Assembly: GCF_014842025.1 (NCBI RefSeq)
Contig: NZ_JACYUY010000019.1
Location: forward strand, 1 to 64,000
Source of the DNA: Massilia sp. CFBP 13721
GTDB lineage: Bacteria > Pseudomonadota > Gammaproteobacteria > Burkholderiales > Burkholderiaceae_D
Reading direction: 5' to 3'
DNA length: 64,000 nucleotides
Each line of letters starts with the position of its first letter. The stretch's first letter is position 1. The notes below the pieces were generated by a model. The model was not told the DNA's origin. It made no database searches and was given only the letters and a program-made list of their open reading frames with translations. Position numbers and translations under genes: made by a program. Below are positions 8,961-17,893 of this stretch, piece by piece.

Positions 8961-9796
8961 TCAATAACCTAAACGAGCCGCTGGAACCGGCAGGCGAGAT
9001 GGTTGCCGGGCGCACCGCCACGTTGCCCAAACCGGTCGAGGAACCGGCGCCGGCGCCCGCCGATGCACTCGCCGCCGAAGGCATCCCGTCGCGCTTTTGC
9101 TGCTTCGTGACCGGCACCGACACCGAGATCGGCAAGACCCTGGTCTCCGCCGCCATCCTGCACACCCTGGTCGAACGCGGCCAGCGCGCCTGCGGCATGA
9201 AGCCGGTCGCGGCCGGCGCGGAGATGGTCGACGGCGAACTGCACAACGAAGACGCCGACATGCTGGCCGCCGCCGGCAACGTCCACCTGCAGCAGAACAT
9301 CACGACGCCGTACATGCTGCGCGCCGCCTGCGCGCCACACATCGCGGCAAGCATGGAAGGCGTGACGATCGAGCCGGTGCCGATCATTGCCGCCTATGCC
9401 GAGATCCTGGCGGCGTCGGATGCGGTCGTGGTCGAAGGCGTCGGCGGCTTTTGCGTACCCTTTTCCGATACCTTCGACAGCGCGCAACTGGCCGAGCAGC
9501 TGAATTTGCCGGTGATCCTGGTGGTCGGCATGCGCCTGGGCTGCATCAGTCATGCATTGCTGACCGTGGAAGCCATCGTCGCGCGCAACCTGGTGCTGGC
9601 CGGCTGGGTCGCGAACACGGCCGACCCGGACATGGCCTATTTTGACGAGAACATCGAGGCGCTGGCAGCGCGCATCCCGGCCCCGCTGCTGGGCGTGGTG
9701 CCGCGCCTCGAACAAGCAACTGCCGCCAACGCGGCCCGATTCATCGATCTCGCGGGACTGCCGGGCTGGCCGTCGCGCGGGGTCGGCACCACCTGA
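8957..9796 (+). CDS. bioD: Dethiobiotin synthetase with N-terminal extension
   Basis: The ATP-dependent carboxylase closes the ureido ring of dethiobiotin. The P-loop VTGTDTEIGKT and downstream CGMKPVAAGAE are characteristic, as is VVEGVGGFCVPF near residue 155. The GTG start overlapping the bioF stop is supported by a GGGAG ribosome binding site and gives 279 residues. This leaves about 45 extra residues, Pro/Ala-rich from about residue 25, ahead of the catalytic core; most BioD proteins begin just before the P-loop. No in-frame start with a good ribosome binding site was seen closer to the core, so the extension is probably real. Confidence 0.93.
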   Translation: MINNLNEPLEPAGEMVAGRTATLPKPVEEPAPAPADALAAEGIPSRFCCFVTGTDTEIGKTLVSAAILHTLVERGQRACGMKPVAAGAEMVDGELHNEDADMLAAAGNVHLQQNITTPYMLRAACAPHIAASMEGVTIEPVPIIAAYAEILAASDAVVVEGVGGFCVPFSDTFDSAQLAEQLNLPVILVVGMRLGCISHALLTVEAIVARNLVLAGWVANTADPDMAYFDENIEALAARIPAPLLGVVPRLEQATAANAARFIDLAGLPGWPSRGVGTT

Positions 9797-9808
9797 AGGA
9801 TGTCCACC

Positions 9809-10843
9809 ATGAATGCCCCCCACACCGTCGCCCTGCACCGCCCGACCGCCGCCATCAAGGAACGGCTGGATGCCACCTGGCCGCTGGCCGATGTGCTGTC
9901 CCTGTTCGAACTGCCGTTCAACGAATTGATGTTCCGCGCCCAGGAAGCGCACCGCGCCCACTTCCCCGACGGCGACGTCGAACTGGCGACCCTGCTGTCG
10001 ATCAAGACCGGCGGTTGCGAGGAAGACTGCGGCTACTGCCCGCAAGCGGCGCGCTACGACACCGGCGTCGAAGCGAAAAAGATCCTCGACATCGACACCG
10101 TGCTCGATGCGGCGCGCCAGGCCAAGGCCAACGGCGCCACCCGCTTCTGCATGGGTGCCGCCTGGCGCAGCCCGAAAGAGCGCGACATGGACAAGGTCGA
10201 AGAGATGGTGCGCGAAGTGAAAGCGCTGGGCATGGAAACCTGCGCCACGCTGGGCATGCTCGAAGAAGGACAGGCCGAGCAGCTGAAAAAGGCCGGCCTC
10301 GATTTCTACAACCACAACATCGACACCGCGCCCGACTTTTATAACAACGTCATCTCGACCCGCGAATACCAGGACCGCCTCGATACCCTCGGCCGCGTGC
10401 GCCAGGCAGGACTGAAGGTCTGCTGCGGCGGCATCGTCGGCATGGGAGAGACGCGCGAGCAGCGCGCCGGCCTGATCGCGCAATTGGCGAACCTGAATCC
10501 GTACCCGGAATCGGTGCCGGTGAACCACCTGGTGCAGGTCGAGGGCACGCCGCTGCACGGGCTCGATCCGCTCGATCCGCTCGAATTCGTGCGCACCATC
10601 GCGGTGGCGCGCATCACCATGCCGCAGGCGCGTGTGCGCCTGTCGGCCGGCCGCCGCCAACTGGGCGAGGCGGTGCAGGCGATGTGCTTCATGGCGGGCG
10701 CGAATTCGATTTTCTATGGCGACAAGCTGCTCACCACCGGCAACCCGGAAGCGGAAGACGACCGCATCCTGCTGGCCAAGCTGGGGCTGAAAACCCGCTC
10801 GGCGACGCTGGAGTCGGCGCCCAAGGAAGCCTGCGGCTGCTAA
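9809..10843 (+). CDS. bioB: Biotin synthase
   Basis: This radical SAM enzyme inserts sulfur into dethiobiotin to give biotin. The SAM-binding [4Fe-4S] motif is seen in GGCEEDCGYCPQA (Cys70, 74, 77), followed by FCMGAAWRSPKERDM and the conserved YNHNIDT and VCCGGIVGMGE segments. At 344 residues it is full length. The ATG at 9809 is favoured over the one at 9800 because AAGGA lies 8 nt upstream of it, too close to the first. It ends the bio block; a 45-nt AT-rich gap with no clear terminator separates it from liuD. Confidence 0.95.
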   Translation: MNAPHTVALHRPTAAIKERLDATWPLADVLSLFELPFNELMFRAQEAHRAHFPDGDVELATLLSIKTGGCEEDCGYCPQAARYDTGVEAKKILDIDTVLDAARQAKANGATRFCMGAAWRSPKERDMDKVEEMVREVKALGMETCATLGMLEEGQAEQLKKAGLDFYNHNIDTAPDFYNNVISTREYQDRLDTLGRVRQAGLKVCCGGIVGMGETREQRAGLIAQLANLNPYPESVPVNHLVQVEGTPLHGLDPLDPLEFVRTIAVARITMPQARVRLSAGRRQLGEAVQAMCFMAGANSIFYGDKLLTTGNPEAEDDRILLAKLGLKTRSATLESAPKEACGC

Positions 10844-10888
10844 GCCCTTTTTAATTTAATCGATATAAAAAATAAGCGAGACAAACGC

Positions 10889-12931
10889 ATGTTCACCAAA
10901 ATCCTCATCGCCAACCGTGGCGAAATCGCCTGCCGTGTCGCCGCCACCGCGCGCCGCATGGGTATCCGTACCGTCGCCGTGTATTCGGAAGCGGACGCCG
11001 GGTCGAAACACGTGGCGGTCTGCGATGAGGCGGTGTTGATCGGGCCGGCCGCGGCCAAGGAAAGTTATTTGCGCGGCCAGAAAATCATCGAAGTGGCGAA
11101 AGCCACCGGCGCCCAGGCGATCCACCCCGGCTACGGTTTCCTGTCCGAAAACGCCGAGTTCGCCGAAGCCGTCCAAGCGGCTGGCCTGGTGTTCATCGGC
11201 CCGCCGGGTTCTTCGATGCGCGCGATGGGTTCGAAGTCGGCGGCCAAACAGCTGATGGAAGGCGCCAACGTGCCGCTGGTGCCGGGCTACCATGGCGAGA
11301 ACCAGGACCCGGAATTCCTGCGCCAGCAAGCCGACAGTATCGGCTATCCGGTACTGCTCAAAGCCAGTGCCGGCGGTGGCGGCAAGGGCATGCGCGTGGT
11401 CGAACGCAGCGAGGATTTCGTCGCCGCACTCGGCTCCTGCAAGCGCGAGGCGATCAGCTCCTTTGGCGACGACAAGGTGCTGGTCGAAAAATATCTGACA
11501 CGCCCGCGCCACATCGAAATCCAGGTGTTTGCCGACAAACTCGGCAACTGCGTCTACCTGCACGAGCGCGACTGCTCGGTGCAGCGCCGTCACCAGAAGG
11601 TGCTGGAAGAAGCGCCGGCGCCGGGCATGCCGGCGGACCGCCGGGCGGCGATGGGCGAGGCGGCGGTGAATGCGGCGCGCGCCGTCGGCTATGTCGGCGC
11701 CGGCACCGTCGAATTCATCGCCAACCAGGATGGCTCGTTCTACTTCATGGAGATGAACACGCGCCTGCAGGTGGAACACCCGGTCACCGAAATGATCACC
11801 GGGACCGACCTGGTCGAATGGCAGTTGCGTGTGGCGTTTGGCGAACCGCTGCCGAAAAAACAGAGTGAACTCGCCATCCACGGCCACGCCATCGAGGCGC
11901 GCATCTATGCCGAGAATCCGGAGAAGGGCTTCCTGCCGTCGATCGGCACGCTGCGCCACATGGATACGCCTTATGCCGTGAATTTCGAGCTGGGCGGCGT
12001 GGCTGGCGTGGAGCCGGCCGCCGTGCGCATCGATTCCGGTGTGCGCGAGGGCGATGCGATTTCTCCCTTCTACGATCCGATGATCGCCAAATTGATCGTC
12101 TGGGGCGCGGACCGCACGCAAGCGCTGGCGCGCCTGTCGCAGGCGCTGGCCGAATTTCAAATTGTCGGCCTGGCGACCAACATCGCCTTTTTGAAACACC
12201 TGGTCGAAGGCGAGGCGTTTACAACGGCCGACCTGGATACTGGCCTGATCGAACGGAACACGGCGACGCTGTTCCCGCCGCTGCGCCCGGCGCCGGCCGG
12301 TGCGCTGGCCCTGGCCGCGGTGGCGCTGATCGAATCGGAAAAACGGCAATCGGCCGGCGCGTCGTCGAACGCGTTTGATCCGTGGGGCCAGGCGCAAGGC
12401 TGGCGCCTGAACGGAGACTATCGGCGCGTGCTGTCGTTCGGCGACGAGTATGCCGCTGGCCTGCCTGGTGGCGCCTATCAGGTGGGTGTGGTCTACCACC
12501 CGCAAGGCTGGGAACTCGACGTCGATGGCGTCAAACAGCCATTGACCGTCAGCGGCCACGACGGCGCGACGCTGTCGGTGCGCCTGGGTGAACAATCGAT
12601 GCACGGCGCCGTGCGCCGCGACGGCGACCTGTTCCACGTGTTCAGCAACGGTGAACATCACACGTTCGCCTACAACGACCCGATGGCGCATGCCGGCGAG
12701 GCGGAAAGCACCGGCGGACGCCTGACCGCGCCGATGCCGGGCAAGGTCGTCGCGGTGCTGGTCGAGGCCGGCCAGAGCGTGAAAAAGGGCGACGCGCTCG
12801 TCATCATGGAAGCGATGAAGATGGAGCACACGATTGCCGCGCCGTCGGACGGCCTGGTTGAAGAGGTGCTATACGCGCTCGGCGACCAGGTCGCGGACGG
12901 CGCGCCGCTGCTGGCGTTCAAGGCGGCGTAA
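10889..12931 (+). CDS. liuD: Methylcrotonoyl-CoA carboxylase alpha (biotin-carrying) subunit
   Basis: The 680-residue subunit contains biotin carboxylase (FTKILIANRGEIACRV at the N-terminus, ATP-grasp motif KASAGGGGKGMRVV around 167-180, EMNTRLQVEHPVTE around 286-300) and a C-terminal biotinyl carrier domain with the biotinylation motif EAMKMEHT (Lys644). It carboxylates its own biotin for transfer by LiuB to 3-methylcrotonyl-CoA. It needs the cofactor made by the immediately upstream bio genes. The start is clear, and the stop overlaps the next gene's ATG by one base (TAATG). Confidence 0.96.
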   Translation: MFTKILIANRGEIACRVAATARRMGIRTVAVYSEADAGSKHVAVCDEAVLIGPAAAKESYLRGQKIIEVAKATGAQAIHPGYGFLSENAEFAEAVQAAGLVFIGPPGSSMRAMGSKSAAKQLMEGANVPLVPGYHGENQDPEFLRQQADSIGYPVLLKASAGGGGKGMRVVERSEDFVAALGSCKREAISSFGDDKVLVEKYLTRPRHIEIQVFADKLGNCVYLHERDCSVQRRHQKVLEEAPAPGMPADRRAAMGEAAVNAARAVGYVGAGTVEFIANQDGSFYFMEMNTRLQVEHPVTEMITGTDLVEWQLRVAFGEPLPKKQSELAIHGHAIEARIYAENPEKGFLPSIGTLRHMDTPYAVNFELGGVAGVEPAAVRIDSGVREGDAISPFYDPMIAKLIVWGADRTQALARLSQALAEFQIVGLATNIAFLKHLVEGEAFTTADLDTGLIERNTATLFPPLRPAPAGALALAAVALIESEKRQSAGASSNAFDPWGQAQGWRLNGDYRRVLSFGDEYAAGLPGGAYQVGVVYHPQGWELDVDGVKQPLTVSGHDGATLSVRLGEQSMHGAVRRDGDLFHVFSNGEHHTFAYNDPMAHAGEAESTGGRLTAPMPGKVVAVLVEAGQSVKKGDALVIMEAMKMEHTIAAPSDGLVEEVLYALGDQVADGAPLLAFKAA

Positions 12932-13860
12932 TGCGCATCCTGCTGTACCGGGGCGATGGGCAGGTCGGCGCCTGGGCCGAGGATGTCGCACACGCGCTGC
13001 CGGGCGTCGCAACGATCGGCTGGCAGGAAGGCGACACACTCCCCGCCTGCGACTACGCAGTGCTGTGGAATCCGTCTCCCGCCTTGCTGGCGCAACTCGG
13101 CACAGTCAAGGCCGTGTTCCTGATGGGCGCGGGTGCGGATGCAATATTAAAATTCGGAGACGCGCTGCCGCCGGTGCCGATCGTGCGCCTGGGCGACGCC
13201 GGCATGGCGCGGCAAATGGCGGAATACGTGGCGTATGCGACGCTGCGCTACTTCCGCCGCTTCGACGAATACGAAGAACAGCGGCGCCATGGCCTGTGGG
13301 CGCCGCTGCCGGTCTACGCCCGCGAAGAATTCACGGTCGGCGTCATGGGGCTCGGCAAGCTCGGCTTGCACGTGGCGGCGACCATGCGCGGGTTCGGCTT
13401 TCCGGTGCGCGGCTGGAGCCGCACACCCAAGGAAGTAGCCGGCGTCGACTGCTTCGCCGGCATGGACCAGCTGGACGATTTCTTGCGCGGCACGCGCGTG
13501 CTGGTGTCGCTGCTGCCGCTCACGGCCGAGACCAGCAACCTGCTCGACCGCCGCCGCCTGGCGACGCTGCCGCGCGGCGCCTATCTGATCAACGTCGCGC
13601 GCGGCGCCCAGGTGGCCGAGCCGGATCTGCTGGCGCTGATCCGCGCCGGCCACATCGCCGGCGCCACGCTGGACGTGTTCCGCAACGAACCGCTGCCGGC
13701 GCCGCACCCGTTCTGGGACGAGCCGCGCATCACGATCACGCCGCACATCTCGGCGGTGACGCTGCGCGCCGACGCGCTGCGCCAGATCGCCGACAAAATC
13801 GCCGCCTTCGAGGCCGGCCAACCGGTGGACGACATCGTCGACCGCAACCTGGGATACTGA
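12931..13860 (+). CDS. Glyoxylate/hydroxypyruvate reductase A-like dehydrogenase
   Basis: The 309-residue D-isomer-specific 2-hydroxyacid dehydrogenase is close in length and sequence feel to GhrA. The NAD(P) fold shows GLGKLG near residue 137, LPRGAYLINVARGAQV near 212 and the catalytic region with PHISAVT near 270. It would reduce glyoxylate, hydroxypyruvate or another 2-oxoacid. It overlaps liuD and precedes liuE by 2 nt, so it is an operon member, although it has no established step in leucine degradation. A role on a related 2-oxoacid is possible but speculative. Confidence 0.88.
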   Translation: MRILLYRGDGQVGAWAEDVAHALPGVATIGWQEGDTLPACDYAVLWNPSPALLAQLGTVKAVFLMGAGADAILKFGDALPPVPIVRLGDAGMARQMAEYVAYATLRYFRRFDEYEEQRRHGLWAPLPVYAREEFTVGVMGLGKLGLHVAATMRGFGFPVRGWSRTPKEVAGVDCFAGMDQLDDFLRGTRVLVSLLPLTAETSNLLDRRRLATLPRGAYLINVARGAQVAEPDLLALIRAGHIAGATLDVFRNEPLPAPHPFWDEPRITITPHISAVTLRADALRQIADKIAAFEAGQPVDDIVDRNLGY

Positions 13861-13862
13861 AA

Positions 13863-14783
13863 ATGAACCATCAGCCTGACCTGCCGAAGAAAGTCAAAAT
13901 CGTCGAAGTCGGTCCGCGCGACGGCCTGCAGAATGAAAAGGAAACCATCAGCGCGGAGGTGAAAATCGAGCTGGTCGACCGCCTGTCGCGCGCGGGCTTC
14001 AGCAACGTCGAGGCGGCGTCGTTCGTGTCGCCGAAATGGGTGCCGCAGATGGCGACCAGCACCGAAGTCATGGCGAAGATCACGCGCCTGCCCGGCACGA
14101 TCTACTCGGCGCTGACGCCGAACATGCAGGGGTTCGAGGCGGCGCTGGCCAGCCGTGCCGATGAAGTCGTGATCTTCGGTTCGGCCTCGGAAGCCTTCTC
14201 GCAAAAGAACATCAATTGTTCGATCGCCGAATCGATCGCGCGTTTTGAACCGGTGGCGAAAGCGGCCAAGGCGAACGGCTTGCGCCTGCGCGGCAGCATC
14301 AGCACCGCCTTTGGCTGCCCGTATCAAGGCGAGGTGTCGTTGGAGGCAGTAGCCGACGTGGTGCGGCGCATGCGCGACCTCGGCTGCGACGAGATCGACA
14401 TCGCCGACACCATCGGCGTCGCCACCGCGCGCAAGACGCAAGCGGTGATGCTGGCCGCCGCGCGCGAATTCCCGCTGCGGCAGCTGTCGGGCCACTTCCA
14501 CGATACCTATGGCCAGGCGCTGGCGAACATCTACGCCAGTTTGGAGGTCGGCGTCGAAATTTTCCACTCGTCGGTCTCGGGCCTGGGCGGCTGCCCGTAT
14601 GCCAAGGGCGCGACTGGCAACGTCGCGACCGAAGACGTGCTGTACCTGCTGCACGGCCTCGGCATCGAGACCGGGATCGACCTCGACCAGGTGGTCGACG
14701 CCGGCCAGTTCATCGCGCAGCAGCTGGGCCGCAAGGGTTCCAGCCGCGCCGGGAATGCGCTGGCGGCGAAACGCCTGGGCTGA
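13863..14783 (+). CDS. liuE: Hydroxymethylglutaryl-CoA lyase
   Basis: The 306-residue TIM-barrel lyase splits HMG-CoA into acetoacetate and acetyl-CoA, the last step of the Liu pathway. Motifs of the HMG-CoA lyase family are VEVGPRDGLQNE near the N-terminus (Arg/Asp of the active site), SFVSPKWVPQMA, the metal-binding HFHDTYGQALAN, and the catalytic-cysteine loop VSGLGGCPYAKGATGN. Length matches bacterial enzymes. The gene closes the operon and is followed 12 nt later by a strong rho-independent terminator. Confidence 0.96.
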   Translation: MNHQPDLPKKVKIVEVGPRDGLQNEKETISAEVKIELVDRLSRAGFSNVEAASFVSPKWVPQMATSTEVMAKITRLPGTIYSALTPNMQGFEAALASRADEVVIFGSASEAFSQKNINCSIAESIARFEPVAKAAKANGLRLRGSISTAFGCPYQGEVSLEAVADVVRRMRDLGCDEIDIADTIGVATARKTQAVMLAAAREFPLRQLSGHFHDTYGQALANIYASLEVGVEIFHSSVSGLGGCPYAKGATGNVATEDVLYLLHGLGIETGIDLDQVVDAGQFIAQQLGRKGSSRAGNALAAKRLG

Positions 14784-14795
14784 ACCAATAAAAAG

Positions 14796-14828
14796 GCGCC
14801 CTGTCGAAGCTTGTTCGACGGGCGCTTT
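14796..14828 (+). terminator. Rho-independent terminator of the liu-bio operon
   Basis: GCGCCC-(T)-GTCGAA pairs with TTCGAC-GGGCGC around a GCTTG loop, with one bulged T, and is followed by TTT. It lies directly behind liuE, ending the transcript that runs from liuB. Confidence 0.8.
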
Positions 14829-14866
14829 CTATTTATCTATTGCATCGGTCTTGCGTAAACGAAAAA

Positions 14867-14890
14867 AGCCGACAACTTTCGCTGTCGGCT
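14867..14890 (-). terminator. Rho-independent terminator behind tRNA-Pro
   Basis: AGCCGACA pairs perfectly with TGTCGGCT around an 8-nt loop. On the minus strand the stem is followed by a T-run (complement of the A-run at 14862-14867), placing it 14 nt downstream of the tRNA-Pro 3' end. On the plus strand it also has a short T-run. Confidence 0.75.
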
Positions 14891-14903
14891 TTTCTCTCAA
14901 TGC

Positions 14904-14980
14904 TGGTCGGAGTACAAGGATTCGAACCTTGGACCCCCTGGTCCCAAACCAGGTGCGCTACCGGGCTGCGCTACACTCCG
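14904..14980 (-). tRNA. tRNA-Pro (anticodon TGG)
   Basis: Read on the minus strand, the 77-nt sequence folds as a standard cloverleaf. Acceptor CGGAGTG pairs with TACTCCG, with a G-T pair at the base. The anticodon loop TTTGGGA between CCTGG and CCAGG puts TGG at 14944-14946, and the T-loop is GTTCGAAT. The 3' ACCA is encoded in the DNA. A terminator follows. Confidence 0.96.
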
Positions 14981-15073
14981 AAGACACATATTATAGCGGC
15001 TGAGATTCCTTTGATCAAGGTCAGGTTTTCATTTTCTGGATTTTTCTGCAGCGGCATGGGAGACAATGAAGGA

Positions 15074-15685
15074 ATGATGAGATTGGCAGGGGCGGGCGGT
15101 GGCGTGTTTGCAGGCGACAAGCGCGGGGTGCAGCGCCGCATCGCTGCCGGGATCGCGCTCTCGCTGGCCGTGCATGCGCTGGTGCTCAACCTGCAGGCGC
15201 CAGTGCAACCCGCGGTGGTACAGGCGCCGCGTCCGTTGGCGGTGCGCCTGCGCCCTCCTCCAGCGCCGCCTGTACCACGGGTCGACGAGCCGGCGCCGGC
15301 GGTCACCACGCCCCGTCCGGCGCGGCGTGCGCCGCACAAGAAAACGCCGCGGCCCGTGATTGCGCTCGATCCCGCGCCCGCGCCCAGCCAGCCCGATCCC
15401 TTTACGGTGGAACAGGCGCCGCAACCCCTGGAGGCGCCCGAGACCCCGCGCTTCGACCGCGAAGCGGCGCGCACGATGGCACGCTCGCTGGCGCACATCC
15501 GCGATCCGGCCAAAGAAGGCACGGCGATCGGACAATTTCCCGACAAGCCATTGGAAACCGAAACCCGCGCCGCGCGCGCGATCGGCGCGGCGAAACGGCG
15601 GGATTGCAAGGATGGGATTCCAGGAGGCTTACTGGCCCCACTGTTCCTGCTGGCGGACAAGAAGGATAGCGGCTGCAAGTGGTGA
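15074..15685 (+). CDS. Hypothetical single-pass membrane protein with TonB-like N-terminus
   Basis: The protein of about 203 residues has a short basic start, one hydrophobic helix (about residues 20-36, IAAGIALSLAVHALVL) and a long Pro/Ala/Arg-rich periplasmic stretch, the architecture of TonB/TolA N-terminal halves. The C-terminus lacks a TonB domain; instead there is a short compact end with two cysteines (RRDCKDGIPGG...SGCKW) that could form a disulfide. The reading frame is open much further upstream but crosses the tRNA, so ATG 15074 or 15077, near AAGGA, is preferred. Function unknown. Confidence 0.6.
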   Translation: MMRLAGAGGGVFAGDKRGVQRRIAAGIALSLAVHALVLNLQAPVQPAVVQAPRPLAVRLRPPPAPPVPRVDEPAPAVTTPRPARRAPHKKTPRPVIALDPAPAPSQPDPFTVEQAPQPLEAPETPRFDREAARTMARSLAHIRDPAKEGTAIGQFPDKPLETETRAARAIGAAKRRDCKDGIPGGLLAPLFLLADKKDSGCKW

Positions 15686-15699
15686 GGTCCGTACAGTGC

Positions 15700-16605
15700 T
15701 TACTCGCCCTTGATCTGCAAAGCCCGCTCATACAGCGCATTCTTCTTGCGCCCGGTAATCTGCGCCGTCAGATTCGCCGCCTGTTTCACGCTGCATTCGG
15801 CGAGCAAAATGTTCAGGATGCGCTCGGCTTCGGCATCCTGGGCATCGGTCTCGATCGTCGCCCCTTCCACCAGCACGACGAATTCGCCGCGCTCGCGGTG
15901 CTGGTCGGCCTTGACCCAGGCCAGCGCTTCTCCGAGCGGGCAGCGGTGAATTTCTTCAAACAGTTTGGTCAGTTCGCGCGCAAACACGACCTGGCGGGTC
16001 GGTTCGAACACGGCCATCAGCCCCTCGACGCAATCGACGATGCGGTGCGGCGCTTCGTAGATCACCAGGGTGGCCGGTTCGCGCACCAGTTCCAATAAAG
16101 CCGCTTCGCGCTGCTTCGATTTGGCCGGCAAGAAGCCGACAAAATTGAAACGGTCGTTGACCAGGCCGGAGGCGGACAAGGCGGCCACCGACGCCGACGC
16201 GCCCGGCAGCGGGAGCACGCGCAGGCCGGCCGCGCGTACGGCATCGACGATGCGCGCACCGGGGTCGGAGACGGCGGGGGTGCCGGCGTCCGACACCAAA
16301 GCGACACGTTCGCCGGCGCGCAAGCGCGCAACCAGCTTATCGGCCGCTTCGCGCTCGTTGTGCTGGTGCGCCGCCACCATCTGCTTGTCCAAGCCGTAAC
16401 GGGTGAGCAGGGCGCCGGTTTTGCGGGTATCCTCACAAGCGACCACGTCTGCCAGCGCCAGCAGGTGCAGCGCGCGCAGCGTGATGTCGGTGGCGTTGCC
16501 GATCGGTGTGGCCACCACGTACAACGTTGCTGTAGGATAAGACTGTTGAGCTGCCTCGGCCATTACAGGGAGCTGGGCGATATCGATGGACTGGTTGTCG
16601 GTCAT
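15700..16605 (-). CDS. rsmI: 16S rRNA 2'-O-ribose C1402 methyltransferase
   Basis: The 301-residue tetrapyrrole-methylase-fold enzyme 2'-O-methylates C1402 of 16S rRNA. Motifs are LYVVATPIGNATDITLRAL (about 27-45), VACEDTRKTGALL, ALVSDAGTPAVSDPG, LPLPGASASVAALSASGL and VIYEAPHRI, all characteristic of RsmI/YraL. The open frame extends far upstream on this strand, but the ATG at 16605 or an internal ATG at 16563 is the plausible start; neither has a clear ribosome binding site. The gene is divergent from lpoA with only 12 nt between start codons, so its promoter must lie in lpoA's 5' coding region. Confidence 0.93.
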   Translation of the reverse strand: MTDNQSIDIAQLPVMAEAAQQSYPTATLYVVATPIGNATDITLRALHLLALADVVACEDTRKTGALLTRYGLDKQMVAAHQHNEREAADKLVARLRAGERVALVSDAGTPAVSDPGARIVDAVRAAGLRVLPLPGASASVAALSASGLVNDRFNFVGFLPAKSKQREAALLELVREPATLVIYEAPHRIVDCVEGLMAVFEPTRQVVFARELTKLFEEIHRCPLGEALAWVKADQHRERGEFVVLVEGATIETDAQDAEAERILNILLAECSVKQAANLTAQITGRKKNALYERALQIKGE

Positions 16606-16617
16606 GTTGAGGATACG

Positions 16618-17892
16618 ATGCGCATAAAAAGTCTGAACGGCGTGATTGCCACTGCTGCTACTGGATTGATGCTTGGCCTGGCTGGCTGCGGCAGTACGCC
16701 CCTGCCGCCCGATCTGGGTTGCGGCGTACCGGGCGGATTGTGCGCGCCCCTCGAGCCAAACACAAGTGCGCGCCCTGCGGAACCGCCCCCACCGGCGCCG
16801 GCGCCAAGTTCGGAAACCCGCACGGTGCCGGTGGAACTGTATCCGGACGAGCGCGGGCCGCAAGCGCAGACCGGCCCCAGCGGCACGGCGCGCATCGCGC
16901 TGCTGCTGCCGCTGGAGTCGCCTGGCCTCGGCCAGGCCGCCCAGGCCGTGCGCGCCGGTTTTCTCGCCGGCCACGAACGCGACCGCGCCGGCATCGAAGT
17001 CAATGTGATCGCCAGCGGCGATTCTCCCGAATCGACGCTGCAGACCTATGCCCGTGCTGCCGCTGAAAACGACATCGTCGTTGGTCCCTTGGCGCGCTCG
17101 AGCGTGGCGGCGATCATCGCCGCGAATGCCGTCACCAAACCGACGGTGGCCCTGAACCACCCGCAAATCGACCGCCCCTTGCCGCCGCAGTTACTCGTCG
17201 TCGGCCTGTCGCTGGAAGAAGAAGCGCGCCAAGTCGCCGACTGGGCCGCGCAGGAACATCCGAGCGGGCGCGCGCTTGTCCTCGGCGGCAAGGCGGCCTG
17301 GCAGCAGCGCGCCGCCGGCGCGTTCAGCGCGCGCTGGACCCGCCTCGGCCATAACAACGCGGCGGTCGAACTGCCGATCCAGGATGGCTATGTCGACGCC
17401 AATGCGCTGTCCGAACTGCGTTCGCGCCTCGAAATCGACCGTCCCGAATTGCTGTTTGCCGCGCTCGACGCCGGCGCCCTGCGCCAGGTGAGGAGTGCGC
17501 TCGGCACCTCGCTGCCGACCTACGCCATCTCGGCCGCCAATCCGGGCCGCGCGCCGGGACTGTCGGTGCCGGAACTCGACGGCGTGCGCCTGGTCGACCT
17601 GCCCTGGACCATCCAGCCCGATCACCCGGGCGTGATGGTTTATCCGCGCCCGGTCGATACCGACTCGCTCGACATGCAGCGTTTATATGCGCTCGGCATC
17701 GATGCCTTCCAGGTGGCGCGCACCTTGGTGCAACGGCCGGGCGCCGGCTTCGAGATCGACGGCGTCACCGGGCGCCTGTCGGTACGCCGGGACAATGGCG
17801 CCTGGACGCTGCGGCGCGACGAGGCCGCCGCCGTCTACCGCGACGGCATCGGGTATGAAGCAGTCACCGGGAAATCGACCATCGGCCAGTGA
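16618..17892 (+). CDS. lpoA: LpoA-like lipoprotein, penicillin-binding protein activator
   Basis: The 424-residue outer-membrane lipoprotein has a signal peptide ending in lipobox LAGC (about residue 24) and a Pro-rich linker. The rest is a periplasmic-binding-protein-like domain (ARIALLLPLESPGLGQAAQAVRAGF onward) that matches the C-terminal half of LpoA/YraM, the activator of PBP1a peptidoglycan synthase. It lacks most of the N-terminal TPR region of the longer E. coli protein. The ATG at 16618 has GAGG five bases upstream. It is the first gene of lpoA-yraN-diaA-dolP, the conserved order seen beside rsmI in enterobacteria. Confidence 0.85.
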   Translation: MRIKSLNGVIATAATGLMLGLAGCGSTPLPPDLGCGVPGGLCAPLEPNTSARPAEPPPPAPAPSSETRTVPVELYPDERGPQAQTGPSGTARIALLLPLESPGLGQAAQAVRAGFLAGHERDRAGIEVNVIASGDSPESTLQTYARAAAENDIVVGPLARSSVAAIIAANAVTKPTVALNHPQIDRPLPPQLLVVGLSLEEEARQVADWAAQEHPSGRALVLGGKAAWQQRAAGAFSARWTRLGHNNAAVELPIQDGYVDANALSELRSRLEIDRPELLFAALDAGALRQVRSALGTSLPTYAISAANPGRAPGLSVPELDGVRLVDLPWTIQPDHPGVMVYPRPVDTDSLDMQRLYALGIDAFQVARTLVQRPGAGFEIDGVTGRLSVRRDNGAWTLRRDEAAAVYRDGIGYEAVTGKSTIGQ

Positions 17893-17893
17893 G

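Noticed and set aside
14840..15073. Upstream extension of the TonB-like protein through the tRNA-Pro region
   Set aside because: It would translate across the antisense of a perfect tRNA gene; the added residues have no domain, and starts at 15074/15077 fit better.
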